Of a stretch of DNA of 43,982 nt, positions 42,889-43,982 are shown piece after piece; within the stretch, counting starts at the first letter, position 1, and the number at the start of each line of letters is the position of its first letter. A model generated the notes under the pieces. It was not told the origin of the DNA. It did no database searches and was given only the letters and a program-made list of their open reading frames with translations. Both the position numbers and the translations under genes were made by a program. Location of the stretch: assembly GCF_000412635.1 (NCBI RefSeq), contig NZ_ASTG01000029.1:1-43982 (forward strand). The letters run 5' to 3'. The stretch comes from Sphingobium bisphenolivorans. GTDB lineage: Bacteria > Pseudomonadota > Alphaproteobacteria > Sphingomonadales > Sphingomonadaceae.

Positions 42889-43959
42889 ATGGAGCGCTAC
42901 AGCCGGATTGCCATTTTCCTGCACTGGACGATCGCCGCGCTGCTGGCCTTCCAGATCAGCGTCGGCTGGGCGCTGGACGAACTGGGCGCACGGGGCTTTG
43001 CGCTGTTCCAGCTGCACAAGTCGATTGGCATGTCGATCCTGCTGCTGACGATCGCGCGGATTGTCGTTCGTTATGCGAGGCCGCGCCCATCGGCCGCCGA
43101 AGGCGGATGGCAGGGCGCGCTGGCCAAGGCGGTACATGGGGGCCTCTACCTTTTCATGCTCGGCGCGCCGCTGACCGGATGGGCGCTGGTGTCAACCGCG
43201 AAGGTCAAGGTGCCAACGCTGATCTTCGGCCTCATTCCCCTGCCCCATCTGCCGCTGCCGATGGCCGCCCATGAGCTGGCGGAGGGCGGCCATGGGCTGC
43301 TCGCCTGGATCGGGATCGCGCTGTTCCTGCTGCATGTGGCGGGCGCGCTGCGGCATCATTTGCTGATTGGGGACGGATTGATCTGGCGGATGATGCCGGC
43401 GCGGTCGCCGTTGTTGTTGATAGCCTTGCCAGCACTCATCCTCATGGGCTTCGGCGTGGGCCGTGCGATCCTGCCCTCCCCTGCGCCGAAGGCGGCGGCA
43501 GCGGCACCGCGCTCTCCCACTCCGGCGGAAACGGAGGAGGCACCCGCCAACATGGCAGAGCCTCCCGTCAACGCCACAGCCCCCGCTGAGGCGGATAACG
43601 CCGCCGCTGCTGAGGAGCCGGTCGGCCCGCCGCCGCGCTGGACCGTGCAGCCGGGGGGCAGTCTTGGCTTTTCGGTGGGAAATGGGGACGACACGATCAA
43701 GGGCAGCTTCGCCAAATGGACCGCTGCGATCGTGATGGACCCGGATCATCCGGAAAGCGCCGACATCCGCGTCGAAATCGATCTGGCGAGCGCGAGCGTC
43801 GGCGACGCTTATCAGGACGGCATGCTGGCTGGCGACGAGTTTTTCGGCGTCGCCGCCCACCCCAAAGCCATTTTGACCGCTAGGCGGGCGGAGAGCGTCG
43901 GCGCCGATGCGTATCGCGCGGCGGGCACGCTGACGCTGAAGGGCGTGAGCAAGCCGCAG
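42889..43959 (+). CDS. Cytochrome b561-YceI fusion, interrupted by IS6100
   Basis: The ATG at 42889 follows a GAGGGGGG ribosome-binding site. The reading frame stays open to the window end. Residues 1-185 form a cytochrome b561-like module with four hydrophobic segments and likely heme His residues (IFLHWTIAALLAFQ, FQLHKSIGMSILLLTIARIVV, VHGGLYLFMLGAPLTGWAL, LLHVAGALRHHLL). A Pro/Ala-rich linker leads to a YceI-like beta-barrel domain (SLGFSVGNGDDTIKGSFAKWTAAIVMDPDHP, GTLTLKGVSKPQ). Such fusions are thought to handle quinone/electron transfer or lipid binding in the inner membrane and periplasm. The coding sequence breaks at 43960, where an IS6100 end begins; the remaining roughly 50-60 residues of YceI are lost beyond it. 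Confidence 0.85.
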
Positions 43960-43982
43960 GGCTCTGTTGCAAAGATTGGCGG
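43960..43982 (+). mobile_element. IS6100 left end (partial)
   Basis: The last 23 bases begin with GGCTCTGTTGCAAA, the 14-base terminal inverted repeat of the IS6-family element IS6100, and continue with AGATTGGCGG, which matches its subterminal sequence as I recall it. IS6-family elements duplicate eight bases of target. The eight bases before the junction are AGCCGCAG (43952-43959), which should reappear at the far side if this is a simple insertion. The transposase gene would be outside the window. Confidence 0.85.

Overview
The window is high-GC chromosomal DNA from an alphaproteobacterium, almost certainly a sphingomonad and most likely Sphingobium or a close relative. The evidence is the ordered cluster dnaA, rpsT, mutM, ubiE, ubiB, coaBC, dut; the secB / Tim44-like / mltA / Smr cluster; the sphingomonad style of the predicted proteins and intergenic repeats; and, at the right edge, the terminal inverted repeat of IS6100, an element common in Sphingobium. 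About 40 protein genes are supported. I saw no rRNA, tRNA or CRISPR array. Most of the window is core genome, and the two conserved clusters suggest a region close to the replication origin, although I cannot locate oriC itself.

Layout. 0.25-5.3 kb (minus strand): a secreted TonB-C-like protein, a COG2509-type FAD-dependent dehydrogenase, and a TonB-dependent receptor behind a DUF2946 protein. 5.3-7.6 kb (plus): a MerR regulator with a strong palindrome in its promoter, then a 600-residue acyl-CoA dehydrogenase. 7.6-8.0 kb: two facing copies of a dispersed repeat. 8.0-11.1 kb (minus): dnaK-dnaJ with a large hairpin between them. 11.3-14.5 kb (plus): a PCuAC copper-chaperone lipoprotein, a HExxH protein, a small exported protein, a Prx6-type peroxiredoxin and a persulfide dioxygenase-rhodanese fusion. 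14.5-20.95 kb: envelope and signalling genes, namely an LD-carboxypeptidase (minus), dapE (plus), a GGDEF-EAL protein, Smr, MltA and a Tim44-like protein (all minus). 21.1-25.2 kb (plus): secB, murJ, trpS and a DUF4136 lipoprotein. 25.3-29.0 kb (minus): a periplasmic cyclophilin, dnaA, rpsT and mutM. 29.2-37.1 kb (plus): ubiE, ubiB, coaBC, dut, a ThiF/MoeB-like gene, a DsrE-like gene, thrS and infC. 37.4-41.7 kb (minus): msrA with a previously hidden small membrane gene, aspartate aminotransferase, and pabC/pabB. 41.8-44.0 kb: a DUF983 protein, a hotdog thioesterase, and a cytochrome b561-YceI fusion interrupted by IS6100.

How the genes work together. The core themes are replication and translation (dnaA, rpsT, infC, thrS, trpS), protein folding and export (dnaKJ, secB, cyclophilin), peptidoglycan metabolism (dapE, LD-carboxypeptidase, MltA, murJ), cofactor synthesis (ubiE/ubiB, coaBC, pabB/pabC) and thiol, sulfur or peroxide defence (peroxiredoxin, persulfide dioxygenase, MsrA, cytochrome b561-YceI).

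No wholly new multigene system is evident. The best leads are the IS6100 junction inside the b561-YceI gene, an apparent ATA start codon for infC, the near-perfect operator between the divergent DUF2946 and merR genes, the 56-residue membrane ORF overlapping msrA, the HExxH gene coupled to a copper chaperone, and two families of palindromic intergenic repeat.
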